64,000 bases of DNA from Prolixibacteraceae bacterium (lineage in GTDB: Bacteria > Bacteroidota > Bacteroidia > Bacteroidales > Prolixibacteraceae). Positions 1 through 8,234 of this stretch are shown here, piece after piece. The position numbers and the translations under genes are program-made. The DNA is taken from assembly GCA_018648265.1 (NCBI GenBank), contig JABGRN010000011.1:1-64000 (forward strand), written 5' to 3'. Under the pieces are notes generated by a model. The model saw only the letters and a program-made list of their open reading frames with translations, did no database searches and was not told where the DNA came from. Position 1 is the stretch's first letter. Each line of letters opens with the position of its first letter.

Positions 1-80
1 TTGCTAAAATTTATGCTTAAAAACAAAACCAACCCGAATTATGAAGTGAGCCATGTTTTCGGTTGTCCTCGGAATCAACA

Positions 81-110
81 AAAAAAGCTACCCAAATAAA
101 TGAGTAGCTC
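81..110 (-). terminator. Rho-independent terminator after tsf
   Basis: Read on the minus strand, AGCTAC pairs with GTAGCT across a 12-base loop and is followed at once by a run of seven T. It lies 25 bases past the tsf stop codon, so it would close the rplM-rpsI-rpsB-tsf transcript. Confidence 0.75.
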
Positions 111-134
111 TTTAATATCTTTAGTAACTTCTAA

Positions 135-962
135 TTACACATTCAAAGTAAAACGGTCGAATGCAGTAACTGTAAGCTCTTTGTCATTTTGTTTTAAGAA
201 ATCTTTGATAGTAATTTTACCATCTTTAACATAAATCTGGTTTAACAAAGTCACATCTTTGTACCATTTATTTAGAGAACCTTGTGCAATTTTATCGAGC
301 ATTGCTTCTGGTTTTCCTTCCTGACGGAATTTTTCTTTTGCAATTTCGATTTCTTTTTCGATGGTTCCCTGTGGAATTGCATCTTTATCGATTGCCACTG
401 GCGCCATTGCCGCAACTTGCATAGCAACATCCCTTGCAACCTGATTTTCTACATCGCCTTTGTTAAAACCAACCAAGGTAGCCAGTTTGTTCCCGGGATG
501 AATATAAGCAATTGCAGTTTCTGCACTAACTTTACTGAAATATGAAAGTTCTATTTTTTCACCGATAACCCCAGTTTGTTCAGTTACCAAATCTCCAATA
601 GTTTTCCCATCGAGGCTTAAGCCTTTTAGAACTTCAAGATTTTCTGCTTTTTGTGCTAAGGCTGAATTCAAAATTTTATCGGCAAAAGCAACAAAATCAG
701 CATTTTTAGCCACAAAATCAGTTTCACAATTTAATACTAACAAGGCACCAAATTTTTTATCTTCGGTTATCTTGGAAAGAACTACACCTTCAGCAGCATC
801 CCTATCTGCACGTTTATTGGCAATTAATTTTCCTTTTTCACGGATTATTTCTACAGCTCTGTCGAAATCACCTTCGGCTTCCGACAGTGCATTTTTACAA
901 TCCATCATCCCTGCACTAGTTGCTTTACGCAATTTAACTACATCGGCTGTTGTAAAAGACAT
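135..962 (-). CDS. tsf: Translation elongation factor Ts
   Basis: EF-Ts is the nucleotide-exchange factor that recycles EF-Tu from GDP to GTP in the cytoplasm. The N-terminal UBA-like domain with the signature of residues 5-25 (LRKATSAGMMDCKNAL) and the core stretch around residues 75-85 (NCETDFVAKNADF) are typical of the family, and 275 residues is the usual length. It is the last gene of a co-directional run with rpsB, 45 bases upstream, the near-universal rpsB-tsf pairing. A clear terminator follows. The start is ATG. Nothing is unusual about it. Confidence 0.98.
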   Translation of the reverse strand: MSFTTADVVKLRKATSAGMMDCKNALSEAEGDFDRAVEIIREKGKLIANKRADRDAAEGVVLSKITEDKKFGALLVLNCETDFVAKNADFVAFADKILNSALAQKAENLEVLKGLSLDGKTIGDLVTEQTGVIGEKIELSYFSKVSAETAIAYIHPGNKLATLVGFNKGDVENQVARDVAMQVAAMAPVAIDKDAIPQGTIEKEIEIAKEKFRQEGKPEAMLDKIAQGSLNKWYKDVTLLNQIYVKDGKITIKDFLKQNDKELTVTAFDRFTLNV

Positions 963-1007
963 AATGAAATTTTTTTAAGTGTTTTTTATTTGAAATAACC
1001 TTTCAGC

Positions 1008-1808
1008 TCAATCCTTATCTGATTCGGACTCAACTTTAGTTTCCGGGTTACTTTCTTCTTTGGCTTTTCGCTTTGCTTTTTTAGTTGCAACAACATCAGC
1101 TTCTTCTTTCTCCTTTTCGTTCCTTCGCTCGTTCAAACCCTCGCGAATTGCTTCTGTCATAATTCCAACAACCAGATTGATAGATTGTGAAGCATCATCG
1201 TTTGCCGGAATTACAAAATCAACATCATCGGGATTTGAATTTGTATCAACCATTGCAAAAACTGGAATACCTAATTTCTGGGCTTCGCGAACTGCAATTT
1301 TTTCTTTCAATACATCAATTACAAATAAAGCGGCAGGCAAACGTGTAAGGTCTGAGATACTTCCAAGAACTTTTTCCAGTTTGGCACGTTGTCTTGTGAT
1401 CTGAAGTTTTTCTCTTTTTGAAAGATTGTCCCAGCTGGTATCTTTAGCCATCTTGTCGATTGAAATCATCTTCTTGACAGCTTTCCTGATTGTTGGGAAA
1501 TTAGTAAGCATCCCTCCAGTCCATCGCTCGGTAACATAGGGCATTCCTATATTTTTAACCAAGTCGGCGACCAATTCTTTTGCCTGCTTTTTTGTAGCGA
1601 CAAATAAAATTTTACGGCCTGATTTAGCTATTTGTTTAATAGCTGCCGCACTCTCGTCAATTTTTACAATTGTTTTTTGAAGATCGATAATGTGGATCCC
1701 GTTTTTTTCCATAAAAATATACGGTTCCATGTTTGGGTTCCACTTTCTTTTCAGGTGACCAAAATGTACACCTGCATCTAATAATTCCTGAAAATTTGTT
1801 TTTGGCAT
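1008..1808 (-). CDS. rpsB: 30S ribosomal protein S2
   Basis: S2 is a structural protein of the small ribosomal subunit that binds the 16S rRNA head/body junction and helps recruit S1. The N-terminal stretch LLDAGVHFGHLKRKWNPNM (about residues 9-27) and the central stretch FVIDVLKEKIAVREAQKLGIP (split about 162-182) are diagnostic. At 266 residues it carries a charged, Lys/Glu-rich C-terminal tail (from about residue 230), which is common in Bacteroidota S2. It sits between rpsI and tsf. The 99 bases between the rpsI stop and the rpsB start could hold a secondary promoter or an S2 autoregulatory leader, but I see no clear structure there. Confidence 0.98.
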   Translation of the reverse strand: MPKTNFQELLDAGVHFGHLKRKWNPNMEPYIFMEKNGIHIIDLQKTIVKIDESAAAIKQIAKSGRKILFVATKKQAKELVADLVKNIGMPYVTERWTGGMLTNFPTIRKAVKKMISIDKMAKDTSWDNLSKREKLQITRQRAKLEKVLGSISDLTRLPAALFVIDVLKEKIAVREAQKLGIPVFAMVDTNSNPDDVDFVIPANDDASQSINLVVGIMTEAIREGLNERRNEKEKEEADVVATKKAKRKAKEESNPETKVESESDKD

Positions 1809-1907
1809 CTGTTTACTTTTTTAGTATGTTCCTAAAAGCAACCATTGAGTAGTTCCGAATACTCGGAAATCTCAACCGTTTTAGATCCATATGAATTGAT
1901 AATAATA

Positions 1908-2294
1908 TTAACGTTTTGAAAATTGGAATTTTTTCCTTGCTTTTGGTTGCCCTGGTTTTTTACGTTCCACTTCGCGAGGATCCCTGGTAAGAAATCCGGC
2001 AGCTTTTAGTTCTTTCCTTGACTCAGGATCTACCTTGAGCAAGGCACGGGAAATTGCAAGGCGCAATGCTTCGGCTTGTCCTTTTGGACCACCGCCACCC
2101 AAATTTACGTTGATGTCGTATTTTTCCTGCGCTTCCATTAAATTTAGTGGCTGCTTTACAATGTACTGTAAAGTAGTATTTGGGAAATATTCTTTCAATT
2201 CCCTTTTATTAACAGTAATGTTACCTTTTCCTTCGCTAAGGTAAATACGTGCCACTGCTGATTTCCTACGTCCTAATGTGTTTACTAATTCCAT
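1908..2294 (-). CDS. rpsI: 30S ribosomal protein S9
   Basis: S9 is a small-subunit protein whose C-terminal tail reaches the P-site tRNA anticodon stem. The hallmark N-terminus (NTLGRRKSAVARIYL, residues 5-19), the central GGGGPKGQAEALRLAISRAL and the C-terminal tail ending FQFSKR with its terminal arginine are all present. The length of 128 residues is normal. It starts 5 bases after the rplM stop, the conserved rplM-rpsI couple. Confidence 0.98.
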   Translation of the reverse strand: MELVNTLGRRKSAVARIYLSEGKGNITVNKRELKEYFPNTTLQYIVKQPLNLMEAQEKYDINVNLGGGGPKGQAEALRLAISRALLKVDPESRKELKAAGFLTRDPREVERKKPGQPKARKKFQFSKR

Positions 2295-2299
2295 CTTGC

Positions 2300-2755
2300 T
2301 TATTTAATCGTATTTAAATCAACAACTTTGGGTTTTTGAGCTTCATATTTGTGCTCAGCACCAATTACTACATGCAGGTTACCAAACAGTTTTCTCCCCA
2401 ATTTGCTTTTCGGGAGCATTCCTTTTACTGCCTTTTCAACCAACCGTTCCGGATATTTCGCTAAAATATCGGTAGGAGTCTGTGTACGTTGCCCCCCGGG
2501 ATAACCAGTGTGGCGTATATACACCTTGTCGGTCAATTTATTTCCGGTTAGCTGAACTTTTTCAGCATTAACAACAATTACGTTATCTCCACAATCGACG
2601 TGCGGAGTAAATTCCGGCTTATTTTTGCCTCTAAGGATTTTGGCAACTTGACTGGCCAAACGTCCTAAAATCATATTTTCAGCATCAACAACTACCCACT
2701 CTTTATTAACGGTGGCTTTGTTGGCCGAAATTGTTTTGTAACTTAATGTATCCAC
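2300..2755 (-). CDS. rplM: 50S ribosomal protein L13
   Basis: L13 is an early-assembly protein of the large subunit. The family stretches [20 protein letters not shown] (about residues 21-40), [13 protein letters not shown] and HTGYPGG are visible in a 151-residue protein of normal size. The start is GTG: the codon at 2755-2753 reads GTG, and the resulting N-terminus [13 protein letters not shown] matches the usual Bacteroidota L13 start, so no later ATG is needed. It is the first gene of the operon and is preceded by a good Bacteroidota-type promoter at 2895-2929 and a leader of about 135 bases. Confidence 0.97.
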   Translation of the reverse strand: MDTLSYKTISANKATVNKEWVVVDAENMILGRLASQVAKILRGKNKPEFTPHVDCGDNVIVVNAEKVQLTGNKLTDKVYIRHTGYPGGQRTQTPTDILAKYPERLVEKAVKGMLPKSKLGRKLFGNLHVVIGAEHKYEAQKPKVVDLNTIK

Positions 2756-2801
2756 TTGTACAATTTTTATTTGTTTAACAATTTTGTCTTTCCCACGAGC
2801 C

Positions 2802-2834
2802 GGTTTTTATTGTGACGGAATTCTTAATAAAACC
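2802..2834 (-). promoter_or_regulatory. Leader hairpin upstream of rplM
   Basis: On the minus strand GGTTTTATT can pair with AATAAAAACC, allowing one bulged A, around a 14-base loop. It sits between the predicted transcription start and the rplM start codon. Ribosomal protein operons are often controlled by leader structures bound by one of their products, so an L13-type autoregulatory leader is possible. The stem is A/T-rich and short, and I do not recognise a named RNA family. Confidence 0.3.
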
Positions 2835-2894
2835 CGTTACTCAAAGTAAATCAACATTTTAAATAACTAACAAGTAAGGATAAGAATCGGGACT

Positions 2895-2929
2895 GCAAAA
2901 GTATTTTCTTTTTTTGAATATCCAAAAAA
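2895..2929 (-). promoter_or_regulatory. Promoter of the rplM operon
   Basis: On the minus strand TACTTTTGC (2903-2895) fits the Bacteroidota -7 element TAnnTTTG exactly. A TTTTGG at about 2927-2922 lies 18-19 bases upstream and fits the -33 TTTG element. Position and spacing agree with the promoter architecture known for this phylum. Transcription would begin about 135 bases before the rplM start codon. Confidence 0.6.
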
Positions 2930-3336
2930 TAATAATTAATTTTTCAGGTAAATAAATGGTATTTAATTTACAGTTTCTCTTTTAAACATTTCCAGAATTT
3001 TTATGACAAGAAATTACTTCATTCAATTTCCACGTTTTTCTATTTAACAACTTAAAAAAAAATGCGACAACATTGATTATGAGTGAATATAAAAATAAAA
3101 ACGTTTTCATAATTAGCATGTAACTTATTGAAACACAACAAAACAACACTCTCGGTAAAAGTCAATTAAATGGAGCGAAGCCTGAAAGTCGTTATTTAAG
3201 AAATAATCCCTCTAATCGGGAAAAGAGGATATTTGGGCTATTGCTAATCCCGGCAATCAAGGCCAATTCGAATCTGGCAAATAATTTTTTACATTTATCA
3301 TTCGCTTGTTATTATCAGTTTAATTAGGTTTGCAAC
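2930..3336. other. Divergent intergenic region rplM / ftsX
   Basis: This A/T-rich non-coding stretch separates the ribosomal-protein operon from the ftsX group. I see no ORF, tRNA or repeat. A moderately G/C-rich patch at about 3170-3275 stands out from its surroundings, but I cannot fold it into a convincing RNA. A TAGGTTTG at 3325-3332 fits the -7 promoter element and lies immediately before the ftsX ATG. Confidence 0.5.
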
Positions 3337-4215
3337 ATGGGAGGACCAAAACCACAAAAGTTAAAACAAAGAATTTTTAGCTCCTGGGTTACTTCAACAA
3401 TAAGTATCTCGTTAGTATTAATTATGCTCGGCACACTTGCATTAGTTCTAATTAATGCCGGACGTTTGTCTGATTACGTTCGAGAAAAAATAGGGTTTAC
3501 TCTTGTTTTGCACGATGATATTAAAGAGGTTGAAATAATCAGGCTGCAAAAATTAATAAATGCAGCCGACCATGTAAAATCCACACGGTACATCGACAAA
3601 GAAACTGCTGCAAAAGAACTTACCGAAGAATTAGGTGAGGATTTTACCGGGTTTTTGGGATTTAACCCTTTGTTTTCGTCAATCGATGTGAAGCTGTTTG
3701 CACCATACACTAACACCGATAATTTGTTGGTTATTGAAAAAGAATTCCTGGAATATCCTCAAGTTAAAGAGGTTTATTATCAAAAAAACCTGGTTTCTGT
3801 AATAAACCAAAATGTAAGCCGGATTAGTATTATTCTATTAATAATAAGTAGTTTATTAATATTTATTTTTGTCGCTCTAATAAATAACACTATTCGTATT
3901 TCTGTTTATTCGCAACGTTTTACAATTAATACAATGCAGTTGGTTGGGGCAGGAAAATCATTTATTCGAAAACCTTTTTTGCAACGAAGTTTGTTCTTTG
4001 GTATTTATGGCGCACTCATCGCAAACCTGGTACTTATTTCAGGGGTTTATGCATATAAAAAAGAATTATATGGGATAATTTCAACCAGCGATTTGAAGGT
4101 AACAAGTTTTGTTTTTGTAATGGTTTTAGTAATGGGAATGTCAATTTCTTATTTATCAACTTATTTTGCTGTAAATAAATTCCTGAAAATGAAATTTGAT
4201 GAATTGTTTTATTAA
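3337..4215 (+). CDS. ftsX: Cell-division protein FtsX (permease-like)
   Basis: FtsX is the membrane partner of the FtsE ATPase. The complex transmits ATP-driven conformational change to periplasmic murein hydrolases at the division site. The protein has the expected plan: a short cytoplasmic N-terminus, a first membrane helix (about residues 18-42), an extracytoplasmic domain (about 45-160) and three C-terminal helices (about 165-280). Its length of 292 is typical. ftsE is not in this window; separation of ftsE and ftsX is common in Bacteroidota. It heads the ftsX-DUF3098-uppP-truB-queA run that is conserved in the phylum. The start codon lies only a few bases after a -7-like promoter element. 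Confidence 0.93.
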   Translation: MGGPKPQKLKQRIFSSWVTSTISISLVLIMLGTLALVLINAGRLSDYVREKIGFTLVLHDDIKEVEIIRLQKLINAADHVKSTRYIDKETAAKELTEELGEDFTGFLGFNPLFSSIDVKLFAPYTNTDNLLVIEKEFLEYPQVKEVYYQKNLVSVINQNVSRISIILLIISSLLIFIFVALINNTIRISVYSQRFTINTMQLVGAGKSFIRKPFLQRSLFFGIYGALIANLVLISGVYAYKKELYGIISTSDLKVTSFVFVMVLVMGMSISYLSTYFAVNKFLKMKFDELFY

Positions 4216-4245
4216 TTATCTTTACCCCGTCAATCAAAAGAAAGC

Positions 4246-4500
4246 ATGGCTAAAAAAGAAAAAGAAGTTAAAGAGACAGGTTTTGCACTCGGAAAAGAGA
4301 ATTACAAATTAATGGCAATCGGTTTTGTAATTATTGTAATTGGGTTTATTTTGGTGGCCGGTGGCGGAAGCGACGACCCAAATGTTTTTAATCCCGATAT
4401 TTTTAATTTCAGAAGATTAACTGTTGCACCAATAGTTTTGTTATTTGGTTTTGTTTTTGAAATTTACGCCATTATGAAAAAACCAAAAAACGATAACTAA
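4246..4500 (+). CDS. DUF3098 family small membrane protein
   Basis: This is an 84-residue protein with a charged N-terminus (KKEKEVKETGFALGKENY) and two membrane helices (about residues 24-41 and 60-79) joined by a short loop containing DDPNVFNPDIFNFRR. That layout and the position between ftsX and uppP identify the Bacteroidota-specific DUF3098 family, whose function is unknown. It starts 30 bases after ftsX and ends 11 bases before uppP, so it is surely co-transcribed. Its place beside division and undecaprenyl-phosphate recycling genes suggests an envelope role, which is inference. Confidence 0.88.
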   Translation: MAKKEKEVKETGFALGKENYKLMAIGFVIIVIGFILVAGGGSDDPNVFNPDIFNFRRLTVAPIVLLFGFVFEIYAIMKKPKNDN

Positions 4501-4511
4501 ATCCGCGGTTT

Positions 4512-5294
4512 ATGAGCGAGTTTCAAGCTCTTCTTCTTGGAATATTACAAGGCCTTACTGAATTCCTTCCTGTTAGCTCAAGCGGGCATCTTGAAATCGG
4601 ACATGCCTTACTCGGTGTTAAAACATCAAATAATTTGCTTTTTGCAGTTGTTGTCCACCTTGCAACGGTGCTTAGTACACTTGTTGTTTTCCGAAAAGAC
4701 ATTTTAAATCTAATCAAAGACTTGTTTAAATTTCAATGGAACGAATCTACTATTTACGTTTCTAAAATAGTATTTTCTGCAATCCCTGTTGTAATTTTGG
4801 GCTTGTTTTTTAAGGAAGAAATAGAACAGTTATTTACAGGAAACCTCGTACTTGTAGGGAGTATGTTAATTATTACAGCGGTGCTTCTGTCAACTGCACA
4901 TTTTGTAAAAAAAGGAAATGGCAAAATTACTTTTGCAAAATCTTTGATAATTGGCATTGCACAAGCATTAGCAGTATTACCAGGGATTTCAAGAAGTGGG
5001 GCAACCATCGCAGCCGGATTGTTATTGCAAACAAAAAAAGACGAAATAGCCCGCTTTTCCTTTCTGATGGTTTTGCTGCCAATTTTGGGGGCTGCCTTTC
5101 TCGACCTTGCCGGAGAACGGATTTTTTCAAACGAAAATATTGAATTAATCCCTTTGTTAATAGGCTTTTTGGCAGCTTTCACATCAGGGCTGCTGGCTTG
5201 TTCGTGGATGATAAAAATTATTAAACAAGGCAAATTAATTTATTTTGCTGTTTATTGTTTTATTATTGGGCTTATTGCTATCTTTGCAGCCTGA
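4512..5294 (+). CDS. uppP: Undecaprenyl-diphosphatase UppP/BacA
   Basis: It dephosphorylates undecaprenyl pyrophosphate on the outer face of the inner membrane, recycling the lipid carrier for peptidoglycan and polysaccharide synthesis; excess confers bacitracin resistance. The two family motifs are intact: GLTEFLPVSSSGH (residues 14-26, with the catalytic Glu and His) and PGISRSG (about 157-163). At 260 residues with about eight hydrophobic segments it has the normal size. It belongs to the conserved ftsX-DUF3098-uppP-truB order. Confidence 0.97.
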   Translation: MSEFQALLLGILQGLTEFLPVSSSGHLEIGHALLGVKTSNNLLFAVVVHLATVLSTLVVFRKDILNLIKDLFKFQWNESTIYVSKIVFSAIPVVILGLFFKEEIEQLFTGNLVLVGSMLIITAVLLSTAHFVKKGNGKITFAKSLIIGIAQALAVLPGISRSGATIAAGLLLQTKKDEIARFSFLMVLLPILGAAFLDLAGERIFSNENIELIPLLIGFLAAFTSGLLACSWMIKIIKQGKLIYFAVYCFIIGLIAIFAA

Positions 5295-5338
5295 TTTTTT
5301 TCAATAATCATAAAACACTGTAAATTAGATTTTTGCAG

Positions 5339-6052
5339 ATGATTGACCTTAAAAAGGATTACGATTTTTTAGGAGGTGAGGTTTTATTGTTCGACAAAAA
5401 CCTCGATTGGACATCTTTTGATTTGGTCCAAAGGGTGCGAAATTCCTTGTGCAGAAAAATGGAAATAAAAAAACTTAAAGTGGGCCATGCAGGAACTTTG
5501 GATCCCCTGGCAACCGGTTTAATGATTTTGTGTACTGGTAAAGCAACTAAACAGATAGAATCGTTCCAGAATGAGGAAAAGGAATATATAGCAACATTAA
5601 AACTGGGTGCAACCACACCTTCGTTCGACATGGAAACCGAGGAAGACAGTGTTTTTGATTATTCACATGTAACGCTAGAAATTTTTGTTGAAGCAGCAAA
5701 AAAATTCGTTGGGGAAATTGACCAGGTTCCACCCATTTTTTCAGCAGTTAAAGTAAAAGGCAAAAGAGCTTTTGAATATGCACGAAATGGGGAAGAGCTA
5801 AAACTAAAATCCAGAAAAATTGAAATAAAAGAAATTTTTGTTGAATCATTCAGTTTACCAATAATAAAAATCAAAGTCGTTTGCAGTAAAGGGACTTACA
5901 TTCGTTCTTTGGCGCGCGACATCGGAAAAGAATTAAATTGTGGTGCATATTTAACAGATCTGAGGCGAACACGAATTGGTAAATTCGATGTCGAAGATGC
6001 ATTTAACATTAATTTTTTTCTTGATAATTTAGGTACAATTGTAACCAATTAA
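5339..6052 (+). CDS. truB: tRNA pseudouridine(55) synthase TruB
   Basis: It isomerises U55 in the T-loop of tRNAs to pseudouridine. The catalytic motif VGHAGTLDPLATG (about residues 50-62, catalytic Asp in TLDPLA) and the later KGTYIRSLARDIG stretch are clear, and about 237 residues is normal for the short bacterial form without a PUA domain. An in-frame TTG at 5333 precedes the ATG at 5339; I chose the ATG. It follows uppP by 44 bases. Confidence 0.96.
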   Translation: MIDLKKDYDFLGGEVLLFDKNLDWTSFDLVQRVRNSLCRKMEIKKLKVGHAGTLDPLATGLMILCTGKATKQIESFQNEEKEYIATLKLGATTPSFDMETEEDSVFDYSHVTLEIFVEAAKKFVGEIDQVPPIFSAVKVKGKRAFEYARNGEELKLKSRKIEIKEIFVESFSLPIIKIKVVCSKGTYIRSLARDIGKELNCGAYLTDLRRTRIGKFDVEDAFNINFFLDNLGTIVTN

Positions 6053-6151
6053 ATTTTGACCCGTAACAATAAAACTTTGTAGCTGAACCATCGCCCGGAC
6101 AAATTAAGTTTAATTGTTTAAAATAGATAAAGAAAATTAAAATATTTACAA

Positions 6152-7201
6152 ATGAAGTTATCGAAGTTCAAGTACGATTTAGACGAAAAAAGTATAGCCT
6201 TGCATCCCTCAGAAAACCGGGACGAATCGAGATTGATGGTATTAAACAGGGCAACCCGAAAGATTGAACACAAATTGTTTAAAGACCTGCTTGATTATTT
6301 TGACGATAAAGATGTTATGGTATTTAACGACACCAAGGTTTTTCCGGCACGTTTGTACGGAAATAAAGAAAAAACCGGTGCAGAAATCGAAGTTTTCCTC
6401 TTGCGCGAATTAAACCGCGAACAACGTTTGTGGGATGTATTAGTTGATCCTGCCAGGAAAATCAGGATTGGTAACAAGTTGTATTTTGGCGAAGACGATT
6501 TGTTGGTAGCTGAAGTAATTGACAACACCACTTCAAGGGGCCGCACACTCCGTTTTCTTTTCGATGGGCCTTATGACGAATTCAAAAAAACATTGTACGA
6601 ATTAGGAGAAACCCCACTGCCTAAATTTATTAACAGGCCTGTTCAATCGGAAGATAAAGAACGTTATCAAACCATTTTTGCAAAACACGAAGGTGCTGTG
6701 GCCGCACCCACAGCAGGACTGCATTTTAGCCGCGAATTGTTAAAACGCCTGGAAATTAAAGGGATTGATTTTACATACATTACATTGCACGTAGGCCTCG
6801 GGAATTTCAGGGGTGTTGATGTGGAAGATCTTACCAAACACAAAATGGACTCGGAGCAAATTTGGGTAAAAGATGAAGCGTGTGAAATGGTAAATAACGC
6901 AAAATTGAATAAGTCGAACATTTGCGCTGTTGGAACTACCGTTATGAGAACTTTAGAAAGTTCGGTTTCTACCCAGGGGCATTTAAAACCTTTTGAAGGT
7001 TGGACAAATAAATTCCTTTTTCCTCCTCACGAATTTAGTGTGGCAAACCGGATGATAACCAATTTCCACCTGCCATACTCAACACTGCTAATGATGGTGG
7101 CTGCCTTTGGCGGTTACGATTTTGTAATGCAGGCATACCAAACAGCAATTAAAGAAAAATACCGTTTTGGTACTTACGGCGACGCAATGCTTATTATTTA
7201 G
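6152..7201 (+). CDS. queA: S-adenosylmethionine:tRNA ribosyltransferase-isomerase QueA
   Basis: QueA transfers the ribosyl part of S-adenosylmethionine to preQ1-modified tRNA, giving epoxyqueuosine, the penultimate step in queuosine synthesis. Family stretches present include [14 protein letters not shown] (residues 18-31), [27 protein letters not shown] and the C-terminal region from [14 protein letters not shown] to [11 protein letters not shown]. The length of 349 is normal. It ends the co-directional run from ftsX, and a terminator follows 23 bases later. Confidence 0.97.
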   Translation: MKLSKFKYDLDEKSIALHPSENRDESRLMVLNRATRKIEHKLFKDLLDYFDDKDVMVFNDTKVFPARLYGNKEKTGAEIEVFLLRELNREQRLWDVLVDPARKIRIGNKLYFGEDDLLVAEVIDNTTSRGRTLRFLFDGPYDEFKKTLYELGETPLPKFINRPVQSEDKERYQTIFAKHEGAVAAPTAGLHFSRELLKRLEIKGIDFTYITLHVGLGNFRGVDVEDLTKHKMDSEQIWVKDEACEMVNNAKLNKSNICAVGTTVMRTLESSVSTQGHLKPFEGWTNKFLFPPHEFSVANRMITNFHLPYSTLLMMVAAFGGYDFVMQAYQTAIKEKYRFGTYGDAMLII

Positions 7202-7223
7202 GCTCCAATGTTAAAAAATATGT

Positions 7224-7257
7224 AAAAACCACGTAATAAATTTTATGTGGTTTTTTT
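7224..7257 (+). terminator. Rho-independent terminator after queA
   Basis: AAAAACCAC pairs with GTGGTTTTT around an A/T-rich loop and is followed by seven T. It would end transcription of the truB-queA group. Confidence 0.75.
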
Positions 7258-7337
7258 ATGTAGCCAACTTGCAATTTTCATTTTATCTTTCCTCATTCAA
7301 ATTTTGAAATATTTATATTGCGACTAAAAATCTTGAA

Positions 7338-8234
7338 ATGACAAAATTCAACGTTCAACAATGCCCGGTTTGCGACGGAAAAGATTTTTCCCCGTTTTTA
7401 ACTTGTTCCGATTTTTTTGTTTCAGGCGAAGAGTTTCAGGTTAAACAGTGCAAAGGTTGCGGTTTTAAAATCACCGAAAATATTGATGACGAAGAAAGTA
7501 TTAGTAAATATTACCAGTCGGATGAATATATTTCGCATTCAAACACAACAAAAGGAATTGTAAATTTTATTTACCACCATGTAAGAAATTTCATGTTAAA
7601 TAGAAAAATGCGCTTGGTTAAAAATGTAAGCGGAATTAAAAAAGGACAAATTCTGGATGTTGGTACCGGTACAGCCTTTTTCCTCGATAAAATGAATAAA
7701 TCTGGCTGGCAGGTGAATGGAACAGAAAAAAGCAGCGGTGCCCGGAATTTTGCGAAAAAGGAATTTAACCTTGATATTTCTCCAAGCGAAAATCTTTTTC
7801 GATTTAAAGAAAATAGTTGCGATGTAATTACATTGTGGCATGTGCTGGAACATATTCATCAATTAAACGAAAATATGGAAATGTTTGTTCGCTTACTCAA
7901 AAGCACTGGGCGGTTAATAATTGCTGTCCCGAACTTCTCTTCTTTCGATGCCCGGCATTATAAAAATTTCTGGGCAGCTTATGATGTGCCACGCCACATT
8001 TGGCATTTTGCACCGGAACAAATGAAAAGACTTGGAGAAAAATATGGATTTAAGTTAAGCGGATTACGTACCATGCCGTTCGACTCGTTTTATGTTTCGA
8101 TGTTAAGCGAAAAATACAAAAAGTCGAAGTTAGCTTTATTTAAAGGGATTTTTTACGGAAAGATTTCTTGGCTGATTAGCTTGTTTAAACCTGAAAAATG
8201 CAGCTCGGTGATTTATATTTTTGAAAAAATTTAA
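7338..8234 (+). CDS. Class I SAM methyltransferase with N-terminal zinc-ribbon-like motif
   Basis: The N-terminus has two CxxC pairs (CPVCDG at residues 9-14 and CKGCGF about 39-44) that would form a zinc-binding knuckle. The core is a Rossmann methyltransferase of the Methyltransf_23/UbiE-like type: motif I is ILDVGTGTAFFLDKM (about 109-123), followed by the acidic motif II region and WHVLEHIHQLNENM (motif IV/post-motif). Such CxxC-headed methyltransferases occur in polysaccharide and lipid modification, but the substrate cannot be read here. It converges on the next gene with a 4-base overlap of stop codons (TTAATTAA). Confidence 0.8.
   Translation: MTKFNVQQCPVCDGKDFSPFLTCSDFFVSGEEFQVKQCKGCGFKITENIDDEESISKYYQSDEYISHSNTTKGIVNFIYHHVRNFMLNRKMRLVKNVSGIKKGQILDVGTGTAFFLDKMNKSGWQVNGTEKSSGARNFAKKEFNLDISPSENLFRFKENSCDVITLWHVLEHIHQLNENMEMFVRLLKSTGRLIIAVPNFSSFDARHYKNFWAAYDVPRHIWHFAPEQMKRLGEKYGFKLSGLRTMPFDSFYVSMLSEKYKKSKLALFKGIFYGKISWLISLFKPEKCSSVIYIFEKI

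Noticed and set aside
3170-3275. Possible non-coding RNA in a relatively G/C-rich patch before ftsX
   Set aside because: I could not fold it into a convincing stable structure or match it to a tRNA or known RNA.
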